A DNA stretch of 64,000 bases from Tolypeutes matacus (GCA_026826555.1 JAKSZT010000092.1:498735-562734); one strand, 5' to 3'; positions 25,376 through 38,019 are shown, counted from the first letter of the stretch. Numbers and translations are program-made. The notes: a model not told the origin generated them from the letters alone.

Positions 25376-25679
25376 TGTTAAGCCCAGAGCTCCCGCCCTA
25401 CCTCCTCTCTCCACCCCCCTCCCTCCCTCTTCCTGCAGCTGAGCATTCATATTGATATAAAAGTAACAACCCATGTTAGAGGCGCGATAACACCTAGGAT
25501 GCAGGTGAAACTACAAAGCCAATATGAGTGATGACATCCTAACCCTAAAACTACAAGGCTAGCATAAATCGTCACAACCTAGCTCTTTGTAGTATAGCCC
25601 AGAACAAGTTATAAAAATCCCCTTTCTCCCCCTCTCTCCGGGCTGTAGTCTGCTCAGACTCAGCCCACCTGCTAAGCTC

Positions 25680-25740
<61 letters not shown>

Positions 25741-25791
25741 GCTTTGATTTCTAAAAAGCTTCCCTTCCTCGGCTTCCCTCTGAACCTAACA
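25376..25791 (+). mobile_element. 5' LTR of the class I provirus
   Basis: 416 bp, TG..CA. Homologous to 42960-43349 over CCCAGAGCTCCC, TGAGCATTC.TATTGATAT, ACACCTAGGATGCAGGTG and GTAGTCTGCTCAGACTCAGC. TATA box TATAAAAA at about 25610. It differs from the 3' LTR by a (CT)n expansion at 25681-25738 in place of TTATAAAGTTTTTGTTT and the bases after it. Confidence 0.85.
25681..25738. repeat. (CT)n microsatellite inside the 5' LTR
   Basis: Nearly 30 perfect CT dinucleotides. It grew from the short CTCTCTCTCTT present in the 3' LTR. It creates an artefactual ORF on the minus strand with alternating Arg-Glu. Confidence 0.9.
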
Positions 25792-25794
25792 TTT

Positions 25795-25812
25795 TGGTGC
25801 CAAATCGCCGGA
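25795..25812 (+). promoter_or_regulatory. Retroviral primer-binding site, tRNA-Phe-like
   Basis: TGGTGCCAAATCGCCGGA begins three bases after the LTR end. TGG is the complement of the tRNA CCA end. TGGTGCC followed by A-rich then CG-rich sequence fits the 3' end of tRNA-Phe better than tRNA-Pro, -Lys or -His, with several mismatches explained by CpG decay. Confidence 0.55.
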
Positions 25813-26099
25813 GCCAAGATCCAGGAAGCCCACTTGTGGGGTCCTTTTCCATCCACACCTGCAGGATTGTTCAAGCTAGTGCCCTCTTCCGTCTGCCCAG
25901 AAAACCGGGGAAAAAGCTTCACCTTTTCCCCCACACAACTGGCACCCTCTTCCATTCCGTTTCCTGTTCTCCAGGACAACCCTCTCGAAAACCCCGGCGT
26001 CAGATAGAGGGCTGTCCCAGGTCCTGGACCCTCTGTTCTAGATGGGAGGACACCTCCCTCTGGTCCTTTGCTCCATATCCAGCCCAACAAGACTCAGGC

Positions 26100-26800
26100 G
26101 GGATGCCCCCTGTGATCCATCGGTGTCTGAGGAACTCGGTGAAACCTGCTTAAACCCGTGGGCAACAGCCATTCCGCCCCAACTAAAAACATCCCTGGAG
26201 TGCCTCTTTCAAAGTCTTAAAGACCTGGGTCTGGAATCTGACCTCCGACCAGAAAACGCATCTTTTATTGTAACACCGCCTGGCCTCATTACCAACTCAA
26301 CAATAAATCCATGTGGCAAAAAAAAAAAATGAGACCTTAAACCCCCAAATTCTTACAAGCCTCAACAATTATTGTCAAAGCTGAAACAAGTGGAGTGAAA
26401 TCCCATACGTTCAAGAGTTTTTGAGTTGTGCAGGCGCCCCTCCCTCAGTCGGTCCTGTCCCACTTTTCAAATTCTACTGCTTCACTGCCCTCTCCCAAAA
26501 AAACCCTCCCCCCCGCCCCTCCTGATACCTCTTCAGAAACATCCTTCAATCAAGTGAACAACTCTGTTCCCCCTCCCTGTGCACCCGCTCCACTTGCTGC
26601 TCCGAGCCCCTCTGCCCCTCCCGCTTTTCTCCCTCGTCCAGAAACTCCCCCGCCGGGACTCCACTTCAGGTCAGATTCACCAAACCCCTTACATGTCCAC
26701 ATCCCCTTCTCCCTCTCTGATCTCTTCCAGATCGAGCGCCGTCTCAGTCCTATTCCTCTGATCCTTCTCATTTTATCCAAAAATACCAATACCTATTTTT
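26100..26800 (+). pseudogene. Degenerate retroviral gag, MA to start of CA
   Basis: Broken frames give a matrix-like segment (LECLFQSLKDLGLESDL near 26200), a long proline-rich stretch (26430-26680), and HIPFSLSDLFQIE at about 26700-26735, which resembles the beginning of a gammaretroviral capsid. The frames carry shifts and an A-run at 26318. The capsid body is lost to a repeat insertion. It is inactive. Confidence 0.6.
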
Positions 26801-27345
26801 TTTTAAGCAGTTTTGTTGAGAGATATCCACATACCATACAAGCTATCCAAAGTGTGTGATCAATAGCTTTTATTGGGGGGGGGGGCGGGGGGCGGTAATA
26901 GCCTTTTTTTTTTTTTTTAATTTAAAAAGATACTTAGATTACACAAATGTTACACAAAAAATATAGGGATTCCCATATGCCCCGCTCCCCCCACCTCCCA
27001 CACCCTTCCACATAAACAACATCCTTCATCAGTGTGGCACATTCATTGCAATTGATAAAGGCATCCTGGGGCATTGCCACTGAACATGGACCATAGTTCA
27101 TGATGTAGTTTATACTCTCCTACACATTTCTGAAGGCTATGGGAAGATATATAATGGCCTATATCTGTCATTGCAATGCCATTCAGGACATTCCCAAGTC
27201 CCAAAAAAGCTCCGGCATTACACCTGTCTTTCCTTCCCCCCTGCCCCCAGAGCCTCCAGTGGCCACTGCCTCCACATCAATGCTGTAACTTTTTTCCATT
27301 GCTAGAATCACAAGTCTATTGTAGAATACCAGCCTAACTATCTCA
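26800..27345 (-). mobile_element. LINE-1 3' end and another repeat scrap inserted in gag
   Basis: 26905-27345 is the reversed terminal L1 3' UTR (T-run 26905-26919, then AGATACTTAGATTACACAAA, CATTGCAATGCCATTCAGGA). Before it, 26806-26870 is a short fragment of an older repeat (AAGCAGTTTTGTTGAGAGAT) followed by a G-run (26874-26893). gag sequence resumes after about 27345. Confidence 0.75.
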
Positions 27346-28021
27346 TAACCTTAACCTGGCAAGACCTCCACATCATTCTTTCCACCTGTCTATCCCCAGA
27401 GGAGAAAAAACATGCCTAGACCCATGCAAATACCCTAAACCAACATAATGCTGCCAACGACCCTGTCCGAGCCACAGCAGTCCCCCGAAAAAAACCTAAC
27501 CGTAACTCCTCCGCCCTCCAAAATTCCCAGCAGCCACCCCACTCCCGGCAGATTAAAAAAAAAAAAAAAAAAAACCACCAGGACCATGTTTCAAATGTAA
27601 AAGGCCTGGGCACTGAGCCAAGCAGTGACCAAACCCACAACCCGCTCCGGGGCCACGCCCACTGGGCAAGCAAGGAAGCCACTGGAAGTCCGATTGTCCC
27701 CAGGCCTCTCAAGGCAAGATCGCATCAGTTACCCAGTCAAACCCAACCCCCGGCTTCAACCTCCCAGACCTTCTGGGACTGGCAACAGAGGATTAAAAGT
27801 GCCCAAGAACCACGCAGGTCCCCACGCCCATCTCCAAAGTGAAACCTCAGGAAAATCTGATGGTGGCAGGTAAGCCAATTTCATTGCTTATGGATACGGA
27901 AGCCACTTACTCTGCCCGTCCCAAATTCCCGGAACCCTTAACTCGCTCCTCAATCTCTGTAGTGGAGGTTGATGGAAAAGTTTCACAACCTATCACAATC
28001 CCTCTTTTGCCTGCTCGCTAA
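27346..28021 (+). pseudogene. Degenerate gag nucleocapsid and protease
   Basis: At 27587 a CCHC zinc knuckle is readable as C-F-K-C-K-R-P-G-H, then TGA where Trp would be expected, A-K-Q, then TGA in place of the last Cys. At 27839-28021 an open frame contains VAGKPISLLMDTEATYS, the aspartic protease active-site region with Gly of D-T-G replaced by Glu, so the enzyme would be dead. An A-run at 27555-27574 marks local expansion. Confidence 0.7.
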
Positions 28022-29686
28022 AAGTCATCTGTTCACTCACTCATTTTTAGTGCTCTCCCACTGTCCAACTCCAATCCTTGAAAAAACATTTTAACCAGGC
28101 TCAAAGCACAAATACTCATTCCTGCTCCTCAAGGTGCACATGTCATCACCCTCCTTTCTCTAACAGACCTATCCCCAACTCCCTCCTCTGCTCTCCCTTT
28201 TCCACAAAACTCTGTCAATCCAGAAAACTAAAATACTAAAATTCCTACCATTGCTGCCCACTACACACCAATCACAATTCAACTCAAAATAGAATGCTGC
28301 TTTAACAATGTTTTAAGTTTTAATCGCCTTTTATTTTAATCAGAATTTTTTATAAAGGTGTTAAAAGAACTTTCAGTTTTAAATCAATAGCTTACGCTTG
28401 AACTTTAAATCTAAGTGGACTCCTAAAGAGTAGTAATCCAAAATATATGTATTAAATGTCTGTCTGTCTAAACTGCTAAATTAATGCTTAACTGCATTTA
28501 TACTACTCAAGTATTCCTAACTGGTTGCTGATTACTAATAAAAGTGTTTCCAAGAGCAAGCTGGCATAATCCAGGCAACACGGGTTCCAAAAGGAATCTT
28601 TTTTTTTTTTTTTTTTTACCGGTAGGTCCCGGGGATTGAACCTGGGTCCCTCCATATGGGAGACGGACGCCGAACCAGTTGAGCCACATCCGACCCCCAA
28701 AAGGAATCTTAAAAGCAGTAAAATTCAGAGATGTGAAATAATGGAGAGCTTGAAAACAATCATAGCAAAGGACTAAAAATTATGAATTAAATTAATAAGC
28801 TGCATGTTTCTGTTAATGTGTCTTAACTCTTTTTGTGTTTATCTGTTTGTTCAGTGCCAGTGTATATTTTGATACCTCCAGATGGTAATATTAAATTCAC
28901 AGAATGGAATGAGGGATGTAAAACTTAAACAAATATAGAAAGAAGTAAAAAGTTTGTGGAAGTGCTGACTAAAATTTGATAAATTTGTTTAAGAGAGTGT
29001 GTTTTGTCCTGAGATAAAATAGCTAATTTTCATTCATTCAGAATGAAAGTATATAAAACAAAACTGGTAGAAACTATTGTAGGAGGTAGCACTAAGTAAA
29101 AGAAGGTATTCTGTGAAGGTGAAATTTGGCTTAAAATGAAGTAACTGTAGTCTATATAGTTATGGATAGTCATAAAAAGTTTGTAAAAGTATTGCATAAA
29201 CTGAAATATTTAAATGGTTACTTCCAGGAATTCATTATTAAACAAAAACTGAATTGATGATAATAACACAAAATAAATTCATAACAGGAAAACCTGTCAG
29301 AGACCACCTCAATCTGCATATTAAAGTGGTGGTAAGTAAAAGGTAGTCTTGATTCCATTGGAAATCTTAAGTTTCATAAAATAAGGAATAAAGCAATTTT
29401 TCCTGTACCGCTAAAATAAAGTACCTGTTGATTAATGTACTCGTAGCAAAAGTGTAAAAGTGAAAAGTAAAATAATGAGATGGTTAAATTCATTTGATAT
29501 GTTATAAATTAAATGGAAAATATTTAGAAGCTGTTATAAAAGTAAAAGTGTTCTTTAACCCTCTGTTAATCAAAATATATAAGTAAAATGTTCATATGAA
29601 TACTTAAAAATTGTATAAAATTCCTGGAAATTTATCAATATTTTGGCATAGTATCAGATATAAGTATAATGTTGTTAATCATGGTT
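28022..29686. other. AT-rich block within the provirus, origin unclear
   Basis: It lies between the protease remnant and the L1 insertion, where the start of reverse transcriptase is expected. The first 250 bases or so are C-rich and may be viral. From about 28300 the composition becomes A/T-rich, with AAAGTGTAAAAGTGAAAAGT-like runs, and no RT motif can be read on either strand. The SINE at 28601 is inside it. Confidence 0.5.
28601..28698 (-). mobile_element. Monomeric tRNA-derived SINE (DAS-like)
   Basis: Reverse orientation: a T-run at 28600-28617 (poly(A)), then ACCGGTAGGTCCCGGGGATT .. GAGCCACATC. The B box reads GGTTCAATCCCCGG on the minus strand. It is flanked by the 12-bp direct repeat AAAAGGAATCTT (28589-28600 and 28699-28710). 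Only the tRNA head and tail are present, unlike the dimeric copies. Confidence 0.88.
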
Positions 29687-29700
29687 TTAATTATTTTTTA

Positions 29701-32555
29701 ACTTTATTTTTTTTAATATTTTTAAAAATACTTAGATTTCATAAATGTTACACAAAAATTACAGGGATACCCATTTTCCCCACTTCCCACAACTCCCACA
29801 GCCTCGCAGATAAACATCTTTCATTAGTGTGGCAGATCACCTGCAATGGATATACACATCCTGGAGCTTTGTCACTAAACATGGACCATAGTTCACATTG
29901 TAGACGACACTCTCTCCCACACAATTCTGCGTGTTATACGCTGATGTAAAATGGCCTATATCTGTCGATGTATTGTCACTCGGGATAATTCCCAAGTCCC
30001 GAAAAAGCCCCTGTATTACAACTGCTTTTCCCTCTCCCTGCCCCAAAAGCATCCAGTGGCCACTGGCTCCACATCAATGTGGTAATTTCTTCCATTGCTT
30101 GAATCACAATATGTCTACAACAGAATACCAGTAAGTCCACTCTAGTCCATAGCTCTTCTCCAATCCTGAGGAGTCTGGGATGGTGATGTCCACTCCACCT
30201 CCAAGTGAGAGGGGCCTTATATCCCATAGATAAGATGGATGGGATTATCCTCCCTGCAGCTGCAGACTCTCTCCATTCCCTGGGATGGCCGTTGTCCATT
30301 ATCATCTCCCCGCCAGGTGTCTTAGGTGAGCCCATTGAGCTATAGATTAGAATTTGCAGCTCCACCAAGATTCCAGGCACAGCTGGCACATGGGCAGGCC
30401 AAAGGCTCCAGTCTCTGGAAGTACACCTACAAGCTCCAGAACCACATATAAGTTTTGAATAGAAGGGACTGATGGTCCATGTGCAGGGAGGACTTATTTG
30501 AGTCCAACTCTGTCACTCTCAGGAGCACAGATTCCAAAGTAGAGCCCAATGATAAGGCATCAATCTCTGGAGCTATCCTCCCTTATATCCATAAGGATCT
30601 GGGTGTCTCCAGAGCCCTCAGGAGCCCCTCTGTTTGGAATGATATCCATTTTGGTGTTCTATGAGATCCTACTGAGGTGTGCATAAGCGTTACCTCTGGG
30701 ATGACCTCCCGACTCTCTTTGAAGTCTCATAGCCATATAAACTCATTTGTCTTTACCTTTTCCCCCTTTTATTCAAGGTCTTTTTCCAGTGTATTGCCAG
30801 TTGTCACTTGGTAGTAATCCCTCCTTGCCAGGGTGGCTCATCCCTGGGACTCATGTCCCATTCTGGGGGGAAGGTAATGCATTCATATGCTGAGTTTGGC
30901 TTATAGAGAGGCCACATTTGAGCAACAAGGAGACTCTCAGGCGGCAACCCTTAGGCACCCCATAACAATAGGCTAAGTTTCAATTTCAAGAACAAAGACT
31001 CCTAAGGTTAGTCACTGATAGGAACCCATCAGTGGACCATCCTCTTTTGCCAGACACTGCCCCTGCACTTGGGGTACAGTTGCCGCTCCCTTGGAGAATG
31101 TGGCAGAGCTCTCCAGGCTGGGAATTCAGTATTCTCTCATTTATTGAGTGATTCTCCACCCACTGTGACCATGCTTCACTTCTTGATCATTTGAACAATT
31201 TTATATATCTTTTATGTATATTCAGATGAACTTTTCCCCATGAAACCACCATCCCTGATACCCTCCACCAATGATTCTCTCCTGCCCCCGTTGTAACCCT
31301 AAACCTTCCTTGAAGATGAAACTCATATAATAGACAAATACAATTAATAGGAAAATGAAATAATAATGATAAGTTTAAATGTAAGAGACAAAATACATGG
31401 AAACTTAAAAAAATACTAAAAATTAAAATAAATTAAAGGTTTGGGATATTCAAAAAATGGGGAAAATTTTTTTTTTACATTTTTCCTTTTATCACTGCAT
31501 TATCAGGTGCCAGTCTGTACCGTGGCACCTTCCCCCTTGCACTCCCCAGTGTCTCCCAAATTTTCATTCAATTTTCAAAGAAGTTTTAGGTCACAGCAAA
31601 GCCACACACAGAATACTAGAGACTCTCATATACCCAAGCTCCTCTGCCTCTCCTCACCCCATATTAAAACCTTTTTGTATGTGGATGGTAGCATTGTTAT
31701 AACTCTTATACAGATAGGAAAACATAGCTACTAAACATTGTCAATGGTTTACAGTACAGTTTACATTTTAGATGGTACAATTTAATAATTTTTGATGATA
31801 TTAACATGTCCTGTGTCCATCACTGTAAGGTAATGAAAAATATCCCCTGACCACTAAAGACCCCCTGTTTGATCTATTCTGTTTCTCCCTCCCCATCTCC
31901 ATGGGGCAAATGACACCCCCTGTCTTGACTCATTGGATGACAAGATTCATAGTTACATGCAATATGAGGTCTTGACATGTTGATTAGTCTCCCCTATTAG
32001 GATCCACCCTTGCTCATAAGAGACACCCACCTGTCTGTTTCTGGGTGAATCGGTCCTCCCAATGATGGGGATCCATCTTCTTCCCGCTTACCGCATGGGT
32101 CTCCACCCACTGACACAACACATTATGACAGAATGAACATTCACACTCCCCAGAAGCCTGCTCTAAATGCACCCTATCCTGAATGCCCCCCCCAACCAAC
32201 ACCTAAACCAGTGACAATCCCTTGTCATATTGCCATAAGAGCATTCCCACCCCTGCACTTTCAACGTCATACCCACAAATCCCGTGTTCACCTGGTCCCT
32301 CTCCCATCTCTCCCCCCAGTGTCCTGGGTATTCTAACCCGCCCTTCCTAATCTACCCACCTGTCGACCCTGCACTACCAAACCCAGTAATATCACTACCC
32401 ACCTGTCCTAGCCCTTCAACATACAACTATACTCTATCACTTTACCATAGATTATGTCCATATGAGTGATGGCTCACAAACTTCTTTTCTCTTTCTCTCT
32501 CTTGTTAACCTATCTTTCAGACAATGGTTCTAAGAGACTGCTCACTTTCCTCAAT
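29701..32555 (-). other. 3' UTR of L1 copy 1
   Basis: About 2.85 kb, the reverse complement of the plan at 21400-24155. The terminal module (29725-30170) and the inner module (about 31560-32300) are related to one another. They are separated by the section holding CCCTGGGATGGCC, GGGACTCATGTCCCATTCTG and TGAGTTTGGCTTATAGAGAG. It has no coding content. Confidence 0.8.
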
Positions 32556-35500
32556 TCAAATCAGTGAGGTCATGTACTGTTCATCCTTCAATGCCTGGCT
32601 TGCTTTACTCAACATAAGGTCTTCAAGATTCATCCATGTTATTCCATGTGTTAACACTTCATTCATTCTTACAGCTGAGTAATAGTCCTTTGCATGTATG
32701 TGCCACATTTTGTTTATCCATTCATCTGTTGATGGGCACCAACTTTTGGCAATACTGAACAATGCCGTTATGAACATTTGTGCACATATATCTGTTTGTA
32801 TCTTTGCCTTCAATTCTTCTGGGTATATACCCAGCAGTGGAATCACTGGATCATATGGAAGATCTATTGTTAGTTTTCTGAGGAACCTCCAAACTGTCCT
32901 CCACAGTGGCTGGACCATTCCACAATCCCACCACCAATGGATGAAGGTTCCCATTCCTCCACATCCTCTCCAACACTTATAGTCTTCTGTTTTTTTAATA
33001 GCCACCATTCTAATGGGTGTAAGATGGTATCTCATTGTAGTTTTGATTTGCATTTCCCTAAGAGCTAGCACTGTCGAGCATTTTTTCATGTGCTTTTTAG
33101 CCATTTGTATTTCTTCCTTGGAGAAGTGTCTTTTCAGGTCACTTGCCCATTTTATATATGGGTAGTTTGTCTTTTTATTTTCGAGGTGTAGGATTTTTTT
33201 ATGTATGCAGGATATTGGGCTCCTATCAGATATATGGTTGCCAAATATTTTCTCCCATTGGGTAGGCTGCATTTTATTTTCTTGATAATATCCTTTGAGG
33301 TGCAGAAATTTTTGATTTTGAGGAAATCCCAATTATCTATTTTTTCTTTTGCTGCTCGTGTTTTGGGTGTGAAGTTCATGAAGCCATTTCCTATTACAAG
33401 GTCCTGTAGATGCTTCCTTACATTATCTTCCAAAGTCTTTATGGTTTTGGCTCTTATATTTAGATCTTTGATTCATCTTGAGTTGATTTTTGTATAAGGT
33501 GTGAGATGGTATTCTTCTCTCATTATTTTGGGTATGGATATCCAGTTCTCCAAGCACCACTTGTTGAAGAGGCCATTCTCTCCCAACTGAGCGGGCTTGG
33601 TGGCCTTGTCAAATATCAGATGACTGTATATGCAAGGATCTATATCAGAACTCTCAATTCAGTTCCATTGGCCAGTATGTCTATCCTTGTGACAATACCG
33701 TGCAGTTTTAACAACTGTAGCTTTGTAGTATGTTTTAAAGTCAGGTAGTGTGATACCACCAGCTTCATTTTTCTTTTTCAATATGTCTTTGGCAATTCAG
33801 GGCCTCTTACCTTTCCAAATATATTTTGTAGTTAGTTTTTCCAGTTCCTTAAAAAATACAGTATTGCTTTTTATTGGGATTGCATTAAATCTGTAGATTG
33901 GTTTGGGTAGGATAGACATCTTGATGATGTTTAGTCTTCCTATGCATGAACAGGGAATATTCTTCCATTTATTTAAGTCTTCTTTGATTTCCTTTAACAG
34001 TGTTGTGTAGTTTTCTGTATATAAGTCCTTTACATCTTTGGTTAAATTTATTCCTAGATATTTGATTCTTTTAGTTACTATTGTAAATGGTATTTTTTTT
34101 TTCTTGATTGCCTCCTCAGATTGCTCGTTATTGGTGTACAGAAATGCTACTGATTTTTGAGCATTGATCTTATAGCCTGCGACATTACTGAACTCCTTTA
34201 AAAATTCTAGAAGCTTTGTTGTAGATTTCTCAGAGCTTTCTACGTAGAGGATCATGTTGTCTGCAAATAATGAAATTTTTACTTCTTTTCCAATTTGGAT
34301 GCCTTTTATATCTTTTTCTTGCCTCAGTGATCGAGCAAGTACTTCTGAGACAGTGTTAAATAGGAGAGGTGATAGTGGGCATCCTTGTTTTGTTCCCAAT
34401 CTCAGAGGGAAGGCTTTTAGGATTTCACCATTGAAGATGATGTTAGCTTAGGGTTTTTCATATATACCCTTTATCATTTTCAGAAAGTTTCCTTCTATTC
34501 CTATCTTTTGCAGTGTTTTTATCAGGAAAGGGTGCTGTATTTTGTCAAATGCTTTTTCTGCATCTATAGAGATAATCATGTGATTTTTTTTCTTTCATTC
34601 TGTTTATGTGATGTATTACATTGATTGATTTTTCTTATATTGAAAATATAAGAAACCCACTTGGTCGTGATGTATAATTCTTTTGATATGTTGCTGAATG
34701 TGATTAGCAAGTATTTTGTTGAGAATTTTAGCATCTAGTTTCATTAGATAAATTGATCTAATTTTCCTTTCTTGTGGTATCTTTGTTTGGCTTTGGTATT
34801 AGGGTACTGTTGGTATCATAGAATGAGTTAGGCAATGTTCCTCCTACTTCTATTTTTTGGAAGACCTTAAGCAGGATTGGTGTTAGCTCTTTCTGGAATG
34901 TTTGGTAGAATTCAGCTGTGAAGCCATCTGGTCCTGGGCTCTTCTTAGTTGGGAGGCTTTTGAAGACTGAGTCTATCTCTTTACTTGTAATTGGACTGTT
35001 GAGTTCATCAATTTCTTCTTTTGTCAATGTAGGCTGTTTGTGAGTTTCTAGAAATTTGTCCATTTCCTCTGAATTATCATTCTTGTTGGCATACAATTTT
35101 TCAAAATATCCTCTTATGATACTTTTTATTTCTGTGGCATCAGTAGTGATATCCCCTTGCTCATTACTTATTTTGTGTATTTGCATCTGTTCTCTCTATT
35201 TCTTTGTTAGTCTGGCTAAGGGTTTGTCAATTTTATTGATCTTCTCGAAGAACCAGCTTTTGGTTTTGCTTATTTTTTCTAGTGCTTTCTTATTCTCTAT
35301 TTCATTTACTTCTGCTCTAATCTTTGTTATTTCCTTCTTTCTACTTCTTTCAGGTGTAGTTTGTTGTTGTTTCTCCAATTCCTCCAGGTGTGCAGTTAAG
35401 TCTTCAATTTTATCTCTTTCTTCTTTTTTAATATATGTATTTATGGCTATGAACTACCCCCTCAGGACAGCTTTCACTGCATCCCATAGTTTTGATATGT

Positions 35501-36350
35501 TGTGTTGCCATTATCATTAGTTTCAAGGTATTTACTGATTTCTTTTGAGATTTCGTCCTTGACCCACTGTTTGTCTAAGAGTGTGTTGTTTAATTTCCAT
35601 ATCTTTGTGCCTAATCTGTTTCTCTGGCCCTTAGTGATTTCCAATTTCATTCCATTGCAGTCAGAGAAATTACTTTGTATAATCTCAATCTTTCTGAATT
35701 CATTGAGAGTTGTTCTGTGGCCTAGCATTTGGTCTATCTTGGAGTATGATCCATGTGCACTCGAGAAGAATGTAAATCCTGCTGTATTTGGGTGCAGTGT
35801 TCTGCATGTCTATTAGGTCCAGGTCCTCCAATGTATTATTCAGAGTCTTTGTTTCTTTATAGATTCTCTGTCTAGATGTTCTGTCTAATGGTGATAACAA
35901 CATATTATCAAATGCCACTATCATTGTAGAGGCATTTATTTCTCCACTTAGTTTTTCCAGAGTTTGCCTCATGTATTTTTAGGCACCCCAATTAGGTGTA
36001 TAAATGTTTATGATTGTTCTCTCTTCTTGAGAGATTACCCATTTTACTAATATATAGTGTTCATCTTTGTCTCTTGCAATAGTTTTGCATTTAAAGTCTA
36101 TTTTGTCTGATATTAGGACAGCTACTCCTGCCCTTTTTGGCTATTGTTTGCTTGTAAAATTGTTTTCCAACCATTCACTTTCAGCCTCCTTGAATCCCTG
36201 GGTCAAAGGTGGGTTTCTTGTAGACAGCATATAGATGGATCATATTTCTTATCCATTCACCAATCTGTGTCTCTGGACTGGTGAGTTTAATCCATTAATA
36301 TTCAGTGTTATTACTCACAATGAATTTCTTATATCAGCCATATTTTCTTT
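32556..36350 (-). pseudogene. L1 copy 1 ORF2 (endonuclease, RT, C-terminus), broken
   Basis: Read on the minus strand: endonuclease fragments 35700-35972 (LSPLDRTSRQRIYKETKTLN, the S-P-L-D-R-T-S motif) and 35474-35728; linker 35196-35378; RT 34758-35186 ([16 protein letters not shown]) and 33797-34399 ([20 protein letters not shown]; catalytic FADN in place of FADD; '[19 protein letters not shown]'); C-terminal 32556-33332 with the cysteine-rich motif [17 protein letters not shown], ending YMTSLI-stop. The pieces are parts of one roughly 1270-residue protein separated by shifts and stops. Confidence 0.9.
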
Positions 36351-36353
36351 GGG

Positions 36354-37830
36354 TTAATGTATGTCATATGTTGTTTTTATTTCTCTTTTTGTCTTTTTAG
36401 TTGTTCCTACACTCTCCTCCAACTCTCTTTCCCCTGTTTTTTTTTTTTTTTTCCTTTCAACTTGTAGAACTTCCTTTAATATTTCTTGAAGTGCAGGTTT
36501 CTTATTGGCATACTCTCTTAATTTCTGTTTATCTGTGAATATTTTGAACTCTCCATCATTTCTGAATTCCAGTTTTGTTGGGGGCCGTAAAAATAATATA
36601 TCCATGTCTATTTTGCCTTAAGCGAGGTCGGTGGTATGCAACATGGCCGCCAGGACTGAAACAATAACACCCTAGCCTTCTTCTAGGAAGTCAGCAGCAT
36701 TTCCCGCCCACGCCAAAGATTCGCGCCAGAAGTGCTGCCACCTACCCCTAGCAACAGCACCTAGCCACTCCCTCAATACTGCCACCTCCCCCCAGCAACA
36801 GCACCAACCAATCCCACACCCCCAGCAACAGTACCTACCAATCCTAAAGCGCCACCCGTCTTTGTTAGCCACTCCCTCTTCCCTTAGAGTATATATACCC
36901 TGCTTCTTCTTTAAAGTTTTGCAGCTTGATCAGAATACTGTCTTGCTGTCATTCCTTGCGTCTCTTGTCCCACCATTCTTTCTCAGCAGGTTTCGGGTCC
37001 TCGTTGATGTCCCGCGGGCCGGGACACAGTTTTGCTAGATAGAGAATTCATGGCTGGAGGTTTTTTTCTTTTAGTACTTTGACTATGTCATACCACTGTC
37101 TTCTTGCCTCCATGGTTCCAGATGAGAATTCAGCTTATTGTGCTTCACTTGTATGTGATGGTTCTCTTTTCTCTTGCTGCCTTGAGTATTTTCTCTTTGA
37201 CTTGAGCATTGGACATTTTGACAAGTATATGTCTTGGAGTTGGCCTGTTGGGACTTATTCTATTTGGGGTGTGCTGTGCTTCCTGGACATCCATCTCTCT
37301 CAATAAGGTTGGGAAGTTTTCAGCCATTATTTCCTTCAACACTCCTTCTGTTCCCTTTCCCTTCTCTTCTTCTTCTGGGATACTTACAATGTGTATGTTT
37401 GTGCATTTTGAGTTGTCAGTTAAATCCTTAAGTCCCTGCTAGATTTTTTCTATCTTTTTATCTATCTGTTTGATTTCACATGTATTGTCTTCCACATCAC
37501 TAATTCTTTCCTCTGCATGTTTAAATCTGCTGTCATGTAAATCCAACATCTTTTTCATTTCTTGGATTGTGCCATTGATCACCATCATATCTGTCATCTT
37601 TTTATGTATGTTTACAATTTCTTCAGTATGTTTGCCCAGTGTCTTCCTAATATTCTTAATCTCTTCCTTTACCTCATTAAGTTGGTCCATGATATTTGTT
37701 TGGAAAGCTTTGATTAGTTGTTCAATGTTCTACATCTCTTCCTAGTTTTTAGTTTGTTCATTGGACTGGTCCATGTCTTCCTGTTTCTCAGTGTGGTTTG
37801 TAATTTTTTGTTGCCTTCTCATCATCATTT
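36354..37830 (-). pseudogene. L1 copy 1 ORF1 (RNA-binding protein), split by a solo LTR
   Basis: It starts near ATG at 37830 (minus strand). Coiled-coil part at 37439-37690 (MDQLNEVKEEIKNIRKTLGK), RRM part at 37145-37342 (EIMAENFPTLLREMD, KMSNAQVKEKILKAAREKRT), C-terminal domain at 36354-36570 (EFKIFTDKQKLREYANKKPA) and a Lys/Glu-rich tail ending KTTYDIH-stop. The solo LTR at 36576-37026 interrupts the domain between the RRM and the C-terminus. Confidence 0.88.
36576..37026 (+). mobile_element. Solo LTR, class II-type, inside L1 ORF1
   Basis: 451 bp, starting TGTTGGGGGCCGTAAAA and ending GGGCCGGGACA. The 6-bp duplication CAGTTT flanks it (36570-36575 and 37027-37032), the size usual for beta-like (class II) retroviruses. 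TATA box TATATATA at about 36890. U3 contains imperfect repeats of CCCAGCAACAGCACC at 36740-36845. L1 ORF1 continues cleanly on both sides, so internal viral genes were lost by LTR-LTR recombination. Confidence 0.9.
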
Positions 37831-38019
37831 TATCCTGATGGGTTTATTCAGTTGATTAGCTTCTCTCTCTGCTCTAGAGTTTTATTTATCTCGTAGTCTG
37901 TGTGTATGTTAAGTTTTCTCTTTTAGACTTTTTTCTTCTTATTCTATTTCCTTGTTTCTTTATATGTTCCCTTGAAGGCAAAAGATTAGGACCAGAGGAA
38001 TCAAAAGATGTGAGAAAGG

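Noticed and set aside
25572..26090. 172-codon minus-strand ORF with a long Arg-Glu repeat
   Set aside because: The repeat is the reverse reading of the (CT)n microsatellite in the 5' LTR. The rest is antisense LTR and gag leader.
26428..26859. 143-codon proline-rich ORF as a cellular gene
   Set aside because: It sits between the provirus PBS and the capsid-start motif and runs into an inserted repeat; it is gag remnant.
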